NCBI GenBank assembly: GCA_011523825.1
Contig: WTFX01000027.1
Span: 186,001-250,000, forward strand
Direction of reading: 5' to 3'
From: Microthrixaceae bacterium
GTDB lineage: Bacteria > Actinomycetota > Acidimicrobiia > Acidimicrobiales > Poriferisodalaceae
Length of the DNA: 64,000 nt
The position numbers and the translations under genes were made by a program. Positions 44,918 to 53,639 of this stretch are shown piece after piece. The notes beneath the pieces are model-generated. The model was not told where the DNA came from, ran no database searches, and saw only the letters and a program-made list of their open reading frames with translations. Each line of letters starts with the position of its first letter. Positions within the stretch are counted from its first letter, which is position 1.

Positions 44918-46369
44918 TCAGTGGCCGCCGCGCAGCAGCCTCGCCACTCCTGAGGCCACTCGCTCACGGCGGCCTGTGCGCAGCTCTCGATGGTCGGCCA
45001 CGCCGAGCAGGGCGCGGCTGGCACGCACCCCCAACCAGCGCAGCGGCTCGGGCTCCCACTGCCGGGAGGTGACCCCCACCCACGGCAGGCTCGTGCGCTC
45101 GGTTGCTCGCTCGCAGATCAGCTCGGCCATCGTGCGCCCCGCCAGGTTGGACGCCGCGACGCCCTCCCCCACGTAGCCGCCCAGCGCGCCTTCGCCGGTC
45201 CGAGGGTCGAAGCGGACACCGGGCAACCAGTTGCGCGGGATGCCGAGCACACCGCCCCAGCGGTGAGTGATGCGGGCATCGGCGACCTGAGGAAGCATGT
45301 CGGTGAGCACACGCCAGATCCGGCGGTGCATCCCCATATGGGTCTCGGTTGACGGCACGATGCGCGAACCGAAGCTGTAGGGCACGCCCGTGGCGCCGAA
45401 AGCGATCCGGTTGTCGGCAGTGCGCTGACCATAGGTGACCATGCGGCGGTCGTCGGCGAAGCTCGGACGATTGGCCAGGCCGATCTCGTCGAATGCTGCA
45501 TCGGGCAGCGGCTCGGTGGCAATCATGCGCGAGTACACTGGCAGGATGTCCCGCCGCATCCCACGCAGATCCCGCGTATAGGCCTCGGTGGCACGCACGA
45601 TCACCGGTGCGCGGACTTCGCAGCGGCCACGGCTCATCGGCGAGCCGCGGGCACCTGCTGCGACGATCTGCACGGCGCCGCTCTCGATGGCCGCGGCACG
45701 AGTCTGCTCGTAGATCTCCACACCAGAGGCTTCGACCGCACAGGCGAGCCCTGTCACGAGCTTCGCCGGGTCAACCACTGCGGATGGCCCCAGCAGCAAA
45801 CCGCTGCGTACGCCGGTGGCATTGAGCTGCTCGCTTGCCTCCTGCGCGTCGAGCAGGCGCAACTCGTCTTCGGTCAGCCCGATCTCGCGGGCTTCGGCGA
45901 TCTCAGCAGCCTGCCGATCGGCCTGCGGTGCGGTGCGCGCCACCCGGATCGTGCCGCCCCTGGCGTAATCGCAGTCGATTCCCTCAGCCTCGGCAACCCG
46001 CCCGATCTCGTCCACCGCGTCGAAGACGGCCCGCACCATCCGAAGCGACTCGGTGGGACTGGACCGACGTGCGTAGTCCTCGAACGAGCCTGCCAACTCA
46101 CCCACAGCCCAACCGCCGTTGCGTCCCGATGCCCCGAATCCGCAGTGGTGGCGCTCGAGTACGGCCACGCGCAGCGCCGGCTCGAGCCGGCGCAGGTAGT
46201 ACGCCGTCCACAGACCGCTGAAGCCGCCGCCGACGATGGCGACATCGACGTCAAGATCGCCCTCGACAGCGGGCCGCGGAGCGACGGGCGGCTCCAGGCG
46301 GTCGATCCACAACGGCGTCGTCGATGCCGTCTCCAGCGACCAGGGATCCGAGTCGACGGCGGCAGCCAT
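44918..46369 (-). CDS. FAD-dependent amine-oxidase-like oxidoreductase (DAO family)
   Basis: A 483-residue D-amino-acid-oxidase-fold flavoprotein. The dinucleotide site VDVAIVGGGFSGLWTAYYLRRLEP and GFGASGRNGGWAVGEL, which resembles the covalent- or tightly-bound FAD loop of PuuB/OrdL enzymes, are clear; RWGGVLGIPRNWLPGV and GYVGEGVAASNLAGRTMAELI close the fold. PuuB oxidises gamma-glutamylputrescine, and this gene is divergent from a polyamine operon. A role in polyamine breakdown is therefore plausible but inferred. The ATG at 46369 is used. Confidence 0.82.
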   Translation of the reverse strand: MAAAVDSDPWSLETASTTPLWIDRLEPPVAPRPAVEGDLDVDVAIVGGGFSGLWTAYYLRRLEPALRVAVLERHHCGFGASGRNGGWAVGELAGSFEDYARRSSPTESLRMVRAVFDAVDEIGRVAEAEGIDCDYARGGTIRVARTAPQADRQAAEIAEAREIGLTEDELRLLDAQEASEQLNATGVRSGLLLGPSAVVDPAKLVTGLACAVEASGVEIYEQTRAAAIESGAVQIVAAGARGSPMSRGRCEVRAPVIVRATEAYTRDLRGMRRDILPVYSRMIATEPLPDAAFDEIGLANRPSFADDRRMVTYGQRTADNRIAFGATGVPYSFGSRIVPSTETHMGMHRRIWRVLTDMLPQVADARITHRWGGVLGIPRNWLPGVRFDPRTGEGALGGYVGEGVAASNLAGRTMAELICERATERTSLPWVGVTSRQWEPEPLRWLGVRASRALLGVADHRELRTGRRERVASGVARLLRGGH

Positions 46370-46516
46370 GTCGCGGACGCTAGTGGTGTGCCTGGCCGCC
46401 GATGGGCGCAAGGGCCATGCTGTGGCAAGAGTGGCTGCGACCGGCCGCTCCGCGGCCCAGCAGTAATGTCTCGCGCGGCAGCTGGGCGCCGCATGCGCCC
46501 GTCCGGGGGGTCTGCG

Positions 46517-47197
46517 ATGCGTGAGATCGACGCCGTGTCAGTCGGCGAGCGCTCCGGTCTGCGATACGCCCGGATCCTGCCGGAGTGGGCTCGCGAGCTG
46601 GAGGCGTTGGAGCTGGCCTCGCACCCCACGGCCGATCGCAACGACCTCTATGACGCCCACGGCTTCGAACAGCTCGCGCACGACTTCTCCGAGGGCTGTT
46701 TCGCGGGATTCGACGGTGACGAGCTGGTGGCCATGGGCGTCGGCATTCGCTGCGAGTTCGACATGGCGAACCCGATCCACACCATCGCCGACCTCGTCCC
46801 CGACGACCACAGCGGCAGCGGGCACGTCCCCGACGGCCGCTGGTACTACGGCACCAGCATCGCCACCCGGCTCTCCCACCGTCGCCGCGGCATCGGTGCC
46901 GAGCTCTACGTGCTGCGCAAGCAGGTCTGCATCGACCTGGGCCTGGACGGCATCGTGGCCGGCGGGGTCATTCCCGGCTACGCCGACCACAAAGCCGACA
47001 TGACCGCCGACGAGTACATCGCCGAGGTGCGCGGCGGCCGGCTGTACGACCGAACGCTGAGCTTCCAGATCGAGAACGGCTTCGAGGCCGTGTGCGGCCT
47101 GCCGAACTACATCGCCGACCCGGCAACCGACAGCTGGGCGGCGCTGATCGTGTGGCGCAACCCCGAACTGCGCAACCCAATGGAAGGCGGCGCGTGA
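46517..47197 (+). CDS. GNAT family N-acetyltransferase in the polyamine operon
   Basis: A 226-residue GNAT-fold protein. The acetyl-CoA loop is SHRRRGIGAELYVLRKQVCIDLG (R-R-x-G-I-G). The N-terminal part contains ARILPEWARELEALELASHP and the C-terminal FQIENGFEAVCGLPNYI. Placed first in an operon with agmatinase and a polyamine transporter, with a GTGA overlap to speB, it may acetylate a polyamine or a breakdown product; sequence alone does not show this. The ATG at 46517 follows a GGGGGG tract. Confidence 0.75.
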   Translation: MREIDAVSVGERSGLRYARILPEWARELEALELASHPTADRNDLYDAHGFEQLAHDFSEGCFAGFDGDELVAMGVGIRCEFDMANPIHTIADLVPDDHSGSGHVPDGRWYYGTSIATRLSHRRRGIGAELYVLRKQVCIDLGLDGIVAGGVIPGYADHKADMTADEYIAEVRGGRLYDRTLSFQIENGFEAVCGLPNYIADPATDSWAALIVWRNPELRNPMEGGA

Positions 47198-48219
47198 GCG
47201 ACAGCGCCGAGTCCGCGGCGGGCGGCGGGGGCCTGATCGCCGGCTCTGCCGCTGAATCTCTCGGCGACCAGGCATTCCGCTCGGACGAACTGCACGGCCG
47301 CAAGCCGGAGATGACCTACGGCGGTGCGCTGTCGTTCCTGCGGCGCCGCTACACCCGCGACATTGCCGATGCCGACATCGTCGTGTCGGGCATCCCGTTC
47401 GACATGGCGACGTCGAACCGGCCCGGGGCCCGGCTCGGCCCGCGTGCGGTGCGGGCAGCGTCAACCGGCCTCGCCGAGCTCGATGCCTATCCCTTCGGCT
47501 TCGACCCGTTCGACTACCTCGCAGTCGTCGACTACGGCGACTGCTTCATCGACTATGGCCATCCCACCGAAGCCGTAGAACGAATCGAAGCCCACTGCGC
47601 CGAGATCCTCGCCCACGACGCCCAGATGGTGACCTTCGGCGGCGACCACTTCGTCACCTACCCGATCCTGCGTGCTCACGCGGCCAAGCACGGCCCGCTG
47701 GCGCTCATCCACTTCGACGCACACCCCGACACCTGGCCCGACGACGAGGGTCGTCTGGACCACGGCTCGATGTTCCTGCGAGCGCTGCAGGAGGGAATCA
47801 TCGACCCGTCAGCGTCGGTCCAGATCGGTATCCGCACCCACAACGACGACGACTACGGATTCACGGTGCTGGGCGCGCCCTGGGTGCACCGCAACGGACC
47901 GGCGGCGGTGCTCGAAGTCGTACGGGAGAGGGTCGGCGACCGCCGGGCCTACGTGACCTTCGACATTGACTGTATTGATCCGGCGTTTGCTCCGGGTACC
48001 GGCACACCGGTATCGGGAGGGCTCACCACCGCGCAGGCACTGGAGATCGTGCGCGGCCTCGCGCCCTTCGACATCGTCGGCATGGACGTGGTGGAGGTCG
48101 CCCCGGCATACGACGTCTCGGAGATCACGGCATTGGCGGCCGCCACCCTCGCCCACGACTTCATCTGCACGCAGGCCGTGCGTGCTGGCGCGCCGGCCAG
48201 CCCCCTCGGGCTCACATGA
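47194..48219 (+). CDS. speB: Agmatinase/ureohydrolase family protein
   Basis: A 341-residue manganese ureohydrolase that would split agmatine into putrescine and urea. Metal ligands are present in VTFGGDHFVTYP (His), IHFDAHPDTW (Asp-x-His-x-Asp) and VTFDIDCIDPAFAPGTGTPVSGG (Asp-x-Asp). The signature PGTGTP matches agmatinases better than arginases; guanidinobutyrase is an alternative. The GTG start overlaps the GNAT stop by 4 bases and its own stop overlaps potA by 4 bases (ATGA). Confidence 0.87.
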   Translation: MSDSAESAAGGGGLIAGSAAESLGDQAFRSDELHGRKPEMTYGGALSFLRRRYTRDIADADIVVSGIPFDMATSNRPGARLGPRAVRAASTGLAELDAYPFGFDPFDYLAVVDYGDCFIDYGHPTEAVERIEAHCAEILAHDAQMVTFGGDHFVTYPILRAHAAKHGPLALIHFDAHPDTWPDDEGRLDHGSMFLRALQEGIIDPSASVQIGIRTHNDDDYGFTVLGAPWVHRNGPAAVLEVVRERVGDRRAYVTFDIDCIDPAFAPGTGTPVSGGLTTAQALEIVRGLAPFDIVGMDVVEVAPAYDVSEITALAAATLAHDFICTQAVRAGAPASPLGLT

Positions 48220-49322
48220 GCGTCGACACTGCGACGTCCGGCGCCCCGGTGGGCGTTCCGGCCGTGGAGATGCACGGCATCTCGAAGCGCTTCGGCGATG
48301 TGGTCGCCGTCGACAAGGTCGATTTGGAGATTGGCGACGGCGAGTTCTTCGCCCTGCTGGGGCCATCGGGATGCGGCAAGACCACCACGCTGCGCATGAT
48401 CGCCGGCCTGGACATCCCGAGCGAGGGGCGCTTGGCGATCTTCGGCGAGGAAGTCGCCTCTTGGCCGCCCGACCGCCGGCCGGTCAACACCGTCTTCCAG
48501 GCCTATGCGCTGTTCTCCCATATGACGGTCGCCCAGAACATCGCCTTCGGCCTGCAGATGCGTGGCATCCGGGGTGCTGAGGCCGACCGGCAGGTTGCAG
48601 AGGCAACAGCGCTGGTGCGCCTGGAAGGCATGGAACAGCGCAGGCCCTCGCAGCTCTCGGGCGGCCAGCAGCAGCGTGTCGCCTTGGCCCGAGCGCTCGT
48701 GAACCATCCCAAGGTGCTGCTGCTGGACGAGCCGCTGGGTGCGCTCGACCTGAAGCTGCGCCAGGAGATGCAGACCGAGCTCAAAGCGCTCCAGCGCGAG
48801 GTCGGCATCACCTTCATCTTCGTGACGCACGACCAAGAGGAAGCCTTGGCCATGAGCGACCGGGTGGGCGTCATGTCCGAAGGACGCCTCCTGCAGGTCG
48901 GGACGCCGACGCAGGTGTACGAACATCCCGCCAACCGCTTCGTGGCCGACTTCATCGGGCGGACGAACCTGCTCGAAGGCGTCGTCGAAGGTCGTACAGC
49001 GCTGCGATTGGATGCAGGGGCCGTCGTCGCTGTCGAGACCGACCTGGCCGCGGGAACTCCGGCGGCCCTCAGCGTGCGACCCGAGCAGGTACGGCTGCAC
49101 GGCCGAGGCGAGGCACCCCAAGGGGCGCCCTGCCTCGACGGCGTGATCGGTGACGCCACCTACCTCGGTCACGCATTCGTGTACACGGTGTCGATGGGCG
49201 CGCCAGGCGACGGAGCGACCACCATCACCGTGCGCGCCGAGACCGGTTCCGCCGCACTGGCAGTAGGCGAACCCGTCTCGGTCAGCTGGTCGCCTGCGAC
49301 GACGACGGTGGTAGCGGACTAA
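48216..49322 (+). CDS. potA: Polyamine ABC transporter, ATP-binding protein
   Basis: A 368-residue ABC ATPase of the spermidine/putrescine import group. Walker A is LLGPSGCGKTT (49-56 core), the signature LSGGQQQRVALARAL, Walker B VLLLDEPLGALD, and the switch histidine is in FVTHDQEEA. A C-terminal TOBE-type regulatory domain follows (LSVRPEQVRLHGRG). It is coupled to speB by ATGA and to potB by TAATG, in the order potA-potB-potC-potD. Confidence 0.92.
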   Translation: MSVDTATSGAPVGVPAVEMHGISKRFGDVVAVDKVDLEIGDGEFFALLGPSGCGKTTTLRMIAGLDIPSEGRLAIFGEEVASWPPDRRPVNTVFQAYALFSHMTVAQNIAFGLQMRGIRGAEADRQVAEATALVRLEGMEQRRPSQLSGGQQQRVALARALVNHPKVLLLDEPLGALDLKLRQEMQTELKALQREVGITFIFVTHDQEEALAMSDRVGVMSEGRLLQVGTPTQVYEHPANRFVADFIGRTNLLEGVVEGRTALRLDAGAVVAVETDLAAGTPAALSVRPEQVRLHGRGEAPQGAPCLDGVIGDATYLGHAFVYTVSMGAPGDGATTITVRAETGSAALAVGEPVSVSWSPATTTVVAD

Positions 49323-50275
49323 TGCCGTCGCGGCGTCGCGCCAAGCCTGAGGCGGCGCAGCAGACCGCTGCCCGACCCGGCGAGCCGGCATCGGCGACGC
49401 CGAACGAACTCGACGCGCAGCGGAGGGCCCGGCGCACCGGCACGCTCATCGCCACGCCCGGTGCGCTGTACCTGCTCATCTTCTTCATGGTCCCCCTGGG
49501 GCTCATTACCGTGTACTCGTTCGCGACCCGCACGTCGACGGGCCGCACCTCGCTCAGCGGGTGGAACCTCGACTCCTACGAGCGCATCGCCGACGACGTC
49601 ATCTTGGGCATCATCGCCCGCTCGGCGTGGCTGGCCTTCATCACCACGGTGCTGTGCCTGATCGTGGCGTACCCCTTCGCCTACTACCTGGCCACCCGTC
49701 CGCCTCGCTTGCGCGCCCGCCTGCTGGTGCTGGTGATGATCCCGTTCTGGACCAACGGGCTCGTACGAGTCTTCGCCATCCGGTTCTTGCTCGGCTCGAA
49801 TGGCCCCGCCTCTGCTCTCAGCGAGGCCATGGGCTTCGGCACGTTCCGCATCCTGTTCACCCCGACCGCCGTGGTGCTGGGCATGGTGTACGGCTTTCTG
49901 ACGTTCATGGTGCTGCCGCTGTACGTGGCGCTCGAGCGGATGGACTGGCGGCTGGTGGAGGCCGCCCGCGATCTGTACGCCAGCGGTGCGAAGGCCTTCT
50001 GGAAGGTGACGGTGCCGCTCACCCGGTCGGGCATCGTGGCGGGCTGCGTGCTGGTGTTCGTGCCCAGCTTCGGCTCCTACGTGGTGCCCGAGATCCTGGG
50101 CGGGGCCAAGACGCTGCTCATTGGCTCGTACGTGGCCCGCCAATTCCAAGCCGCCCGCAACTGGCCACTCGGTGCCGCGCTGAGCGTGCTCGTCATTGTG
50201 GCAATGCTCGTTGCGGTGGCCGTCAACCAGCGCAACTCAGCCAATGCCGAACGCACCGGAGCCAATTCGCCATGA
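49322..50275 (+). CDS. potB: Polyamine ABC transporter, permease PotB
   Basis: A 317-residue integral membrane subunit with six predicted helices. The permease EAA loop that docks to PotA is visible as EAARDLYASGAKAFWKVTVPLTRSGI. The N-terminal 40 residues are polar and basic, and the first helix is GALYLLIFFMVPLGLITVYSF. The ATG overlaps the potA stop by one base (TAATG). It pairs with PotC, 13 bases downstream. Confidence 0.9.
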   Translation: MPSRRRAKPEAAQQTAARPGEPASATPNELDAQRRARRTGTLIATPGALYLLIFFMVPLGLITVYSFATRTSTGRTSLSGWNLDSYERIADDVILGIIARSAWLAFITTVLCLIVAYPFAYYLATRPPRLRARLLVLVMIPFWTNGLVRVFAIRFLLGSNGPASALSEAMGFGTFRILFTPTAVVLGMVYGFLTFMVLPLYVALERMDWRLVEAARDLYASGAKAFWKVTVPLTRSGIVAGCVLVFVPSFGSYVVPEILGGAKTLLIGSYVARQFQAARNWPLGAALSVLVIVAMLVAVAVNQRNSANAERTGANSP

Positions 50276-50288
50276 AGCACAGCGCCCC

Positions 50289-51125
50289 ATGAGCAACCTC
50301 AGCACTGCCGGCACCAAGCGCTCGGCCAGACGCCTGCTGAAGGCGAACGCCTGGTTCGTGTTCGCCTTCCTCTATGTGCCGATCGTCGTACTGGTGATCT
50401 TCTCCTTCAACGACTCCGAGCGCGTCAATGTCTGGCAGGGCCTCTCGCCGCGCTGGTACGGCGAAGCTCTCGGCAACACGCAGATCATCAGCGCGCTGCG
50501 GGTGTCGCTGATCGTCGCCATCAGCTCCACGATCGTCTCCACGGTGCTCGGCACCGCGGTGGCGCTCGCCCTCGACCGCTACCGCTTCAAGGGCCGGCGG
50601 GCCCTGGACGGCACCGTGTACTTGCCCATCGTCATTCCCGACATCACGATGGCCGTCATGCTGCTGGTGTTCTTCGCCGAGGCGTTCAAGCTCATCGATA
50701 CCTTCGGACCACGGCTCACCCTGGGCGTCACCACCGTTGCGCTCAGCCACATCGCGTTCAACATCTCGTTCGTCGCCGTGGTGGTACGTGCACGGCTGGA
50801 TCAATTCGACCGCACGCTCGAAGAGGCGGCACGTGATCTGTACGCCACGCCATGGCGTACGTTCAGAAGGGTGACGCTGCCGCTGATCGCACCGGGAATT
50901 GCCGCAGGCGCGCTGCTGGCGCTGGCACTGTCGCTCGACGACGTCGTCATCTCGGCCTTCACCGCCGGCCCGGGTGCCACGACCCTGCCGGTATACGTGT
51001 TCAGCACTATCCGCCAAGGCGTGACGCCGGAACTGAACGCCATCTCCACGCTGATGCTGGCCGCCTCGATCACGCTGGTCGTGGCCTCGCTGGCCCTGCA
51101 GCGTCCGAGGAGCACGACGCCATGA
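50289..51125 (+). CDS. potC: Polyamine ABC transporter, permease PotC
   Basis: A 278-residue integral membrane subunit, the partner of PotB. The first helix is AWFVFAFLYVPIVVLVIFSFN, the typical PotC opening with F-N-D-S following. The EAA loop is EEAARDLYATPWRTFRRVTLPLIAPGI, and the LSLDDVVISAFTAGPG segment is characteristic of PotC. The ATG at 50289 is used. The stop overlaps an ATG at 51122, although the stronger potD start is farther on. Confidence 0.91.
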   Translation: MSNLSTAGTKRSARRLLKANAWFVFAFLYVPIVVLVIFSFNDSERVNVWQGLSPRWYGEALGNTQIISALRVSLIVAISSTIVSTVLGTAVALALDRYRFKGRRALDGTVYLPIVIPDITMAVMLLVFFAEAFKLIDTFGPRLTLGVTTVALSHIAFNISFVAVVVRARLDQFDRTLEEAARDLYATPWRTFRRVTLPLIAPGIAAGALLALALSLDDVVISAFTAGPGATTLPVYVFSTIRQGVTPELNAISTLMLAASITLVVASLALQRPRSTTP

Positions 51126-51154
51126 ATTCGACTATCTCGACAAGGGGAGAAACA

Positions 51155-52294
51155 ATGTCCATCACATCTCAGACCACAGGGCGGCTGCGCCGGTACCGAT
51201 GGCTCGCGCTCGCAGCCACGGCGGCACTGCTGGTGGCAGCCTGCGGCGGCGGCGGCAGCGACAACGCCGCCGACGACTGCGAGCCCGGCGAGACCGACGG
51301 CGACCTCGCCTTCTACAACTGGGCCGACTACATGGACGAGGAGCTGCTGTTGGCCTTCGAGGAGGAGACCGGCGTCAGCATCGACTACACGGTCTACGAG
51401 TCGAACGAGCAGATGCTCAGCCAGGTCGAGTCCGAGGCGGCCATCTACGACCTGGTGGTGCCGTCGGACTACATGGTGGCGCTGATGATCGAAGAGGAAC
51501 TGCTGCTGCCGCTCAACTACGACGCGCTCCCGAACGTCGCCAACATCGACGACGCCTGGGACAACCCGCCGTTCGATCCCGAGCACCAGTACCACGTGGC
51601 GTACCAGTGGGGCACTACCGGCATCGGCATGACCTACGACGCGCTCGACGCGATCGGCGGCGAGTCGTCGTGGGCGGTCATCTTCGACGCCGACACGGCG
51701 GCACAGGTGCCCGGTGGCATCTCCATGCTCGACGATGCTCCCGAGGCGGTATCGGCGGCGCTCAAGTACCTGGGCTACAGCATCACCGAGACCATCGAGT
51801 CAGGCAACGAGGACGCGATCCGCGAGGCCGGAGCGCTGCTGAAGGCCACCAATGACCGGCTGGTCAAGTACGACTCGGTGACCTACGGCGACGACCTCGT
51901 CAACGGCGAGGTCGACGTGGCCCACGGCTGGAGCGGCGGCTTCGCGCAGGCGTTCTTCGAGACCGACGCCTACGAGACGCACGTGTACACGATCCCGGTC
52001 GAGGGCGGTGTTCGCTGGGTGGACACCATGGCCATCCCGCACAACGCCGACAACGTCTGCTCGGCCCACGCCATGATCAACTTCCTGCTCGATGCAGAGA
52101 ACGGCGCAGCGCTCACCAACTACACGTACTACGGCAGCCCGAACGAGGCCGCCACGCCGTACATCCTGGACGAGATCCTGGAGGACCCGGGCATCTACCC
52201 GCCGCCGGACGTCTACGAGCGGCTCGAGCTGATCCCCCAGATGGGCGACCTGGGCCTGATCGTGCAGGACATGCTGACCGAGGCCAAGAGCTGA
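51155..52294 (+). CDS. potD: Polyamine ABC transporter, substrate-binding lipoprotein PotD
   Basis: A 379-residue extracellular binding lipoprotein. The signal peptide ends in a lipobox (LLVAAC, Cys30) followed by a flexible Gly-Ser linker. The mature part has FYNWADYMDEELLLAFEEETGV, the PotD/PotF opening, then YDLVVPSDYMVALMIEEELLLPL, QWGTTGIGMTYD and GWSGGFAQAFF. The ATG at 51155 has an AAGGGGAG site at good spacing; ATG 51122 overlapping the potC stop is less likely. It ends the operon. Confidence 0.92.
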   Translation: MSITSQTTGRLRRYRWLALAATAALLVAACGGGGSDNAADDCEPGETDGDLAFYNWADYMDEELLLAFEEETGVSIDYTVYESNEQMLSQVESEAAIYDLVVPSDYMVALMIEEELLLPLNYDALPNVANIDDAWDNPPFDPEHQYHVAYQWGTTGIGMTYDALDAIGGESSWAVIFDADTAAQVPGGISMLDDAPEAVSAALKYLGYSITETIESGNEDAIREAGALLKATNDRLVKYDSVTYGDDLVNGEVDVAHGWSGGFAQAFFETDAYETHVYTIPVEGGVRWVDTMAIPHNADNVCSAHAMINFLLDAENGAALTNYTYYGSPNEAATPYILDEILEDPGIYPPPDVYERLELIPQMGDLGLIVQDMLTEAKS

Positions 52295-52321
52295 CGATGT
52301 GACTCGCTGGGTGGGCGTGCC

Positions 52322-53560
52322 TCAGTTGCGGGGCACGTCCACCCAGGGCACGTCCTTGTCCACCCGGGGCTCCCCTGGCAGGCCCAGCACCTGCTCGCCC
52401 AGGATGTTCCGCATGATCTCCGACGTGCCGCCCTCGATGGAGTTGGCGCGCACACGCAAGAATCCGTGCTGGACAGCGCCGTCAGAGCCGTCCACGGACA
52501 GATCGCCGGGACGGCGGAACGTGTAGTCGTATCCGATGAGCCCGTCGGCGCCCATCATGTCGACCGCGCACGTCATGAGCGCCTGGTTGAGCTCGGCGAA
52601 CGCCAGCTTGGCGATCGACATCTCAGGCCCAGGATTGCCCATGCGCCGGTTGGCTCCGGCTCGCATGTTCGTGAGCCGCAGCACCTCGGCGCGGGTCCAC
52701 AGCTGCGTCAGGCGATCCTTGGTGACGTCGTCGCGTTCAGCCTCGCCCCGCTGCTCCCACAGCTTCACCAACACCGCGATAGGCCCGGTGCCCCGCTTGG
52801 GCGGGCCTGCGCCGCCTGCGCCGATGGCGTTGCGCTCGTTCATGAGGGTGGTGAGCGATACCCGCCAGCCGTCGCCGACGTCGCCGATGCGATGGGCATC
52901 AGGCACACGCGCGTCGGTCATGTAGACCTCGTTGAACTCGGCCTCGCCGGTGATCTGGCGCAGCGGGCGCACTTCCACGCCCGGTGCCTTCATGTCGAGC
53001 GCGAAATAGGTCAGCCCCCGGTGCTTGGGCACCTCGGGGTTGGTGCGGGTCACCAGCATCCCGAAATCGCCGAGGTGCGCCAGCGTGTTCCACACCTTCT
53101 GGCCGTTCACGACCCACTCGTCGCCATCGGCAACCGCCTTGGTCGCCAGCCCGGCGAAGTCGCTGCCCGCACCGGGCTCGCTGAACAGCTGGCACCACAG
53201 CTCCTCGCCGGTGAACATCGGCCGCAGGAAGCGCTGCTTCACTTCTTCGCTGCCGTGCGTGTGGATGGTCGGCCCGGCGAGATGCATGAAGAACGTGACG
53301 GGCTTCATCGGCCGGGCACCGGCCGCTCGCAGCCGCTCCTCCACTCGACGCTGCAGTTTCGGACTGACGCCCAAGCCGCCATGGCCTTCGTCGAAGTGCA
53401 CCCACGCCAAGCCGGCGTCGAACTGGGCGCCGCGAAACTCCGCGTAGCTCAGCTGCTTGGGGTCGTGCGCAGCGAGCAGTCCGTCGATGGCTGCGTCAAC
53501 CCGCGCAGCAGCGGGATCGACGGCCTCATGGGTCGCCGGTGCGTCAAGCGTGTCGGTCAT
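52322..53560 (-). CDS. Acyl-CoA dehydrogenase, FadE type
   Basis: A 412-residue acyl-CoA dehydrogenase. WCQLFSEPGAGSDFAGLATKAV and WVVNGQKVWNTLAHLGDFGMLVTRT are the flavin and substrate strands, and IEGGTSEIMRNILGEQVLGLP is the C-terminal contact region. The usual catalytic glutamate position is not evident to me, as in the actinobacterial FadE paralogues that pair as heteromers for steroid side chains. The ATG at 53560 follows 79 bases of hairpin-rich spacer after the enoyl-CoA hydratase gene. Confidence 0.88.
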   Translation of the reverse strand: MTDTLDAPATHEAVDPAAARVDAAIDGLLAAHDPKQLSYAEFRGAQFDAGLAWVHFDEGHGGLGVSPKLQRRVEERLRAAGARPMKPVTFFMHLAGPTIHTHGSEEVKQRFLRPMFTGEELWCQLFSEPGAGSDFAGLATKAVADGDEWVVNGQKVWNTLAHLGDFGMLVTRTNPEVPKHRGLTYFALDMKAPGVEVRPLRQITGEAEFNEVYMTDARVPDAHRIGDVGDGWRVSLTTLMNERNAIGAGGAGPPKRGTGPIAVLVKLWEQRGEAERDDVTKDRLTQLWTRAEVLRLTNMRAGANRRMGNPGPEMSIAKLAFAELNQALMTCAVDMMGADGLIGYDYTFRRPGDLSVDGSDGAVQHGFLRVRANSIEGGTSEIMRNILGEQVLGLPGEPRVDKDVPWVDVPRN

Positions 53561-53580
53561 GGCGCCAGTCTGCCAGCACT

Positions 53581-53632
53581 GCACAGCGCTCGGCGCTGTG
53601 CACCATCTGACTCAGCGCGGCGCTCGGCGCTG
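53581..53632 (-). terminator. Two strong hairpins between enoyl-CoA hydratase and acyl-CoA dehydrogenase genes
   Basis: GCACAGCGC (53581-53589) and GCGCTGTGC (53593-53601) form a perfect 9-base stem with a TCG loop. A second inverted repeat, CAGCGC (53613-53618) with GCGCTG (53627-53632), lies beside it. No T tract follows on the minus strand, so these may be a T-less actinobacterial terminator, an attenuator or a stabilising structure. Confidence 0.45.
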
Positions 53633-53639
53633 CGTTGGA

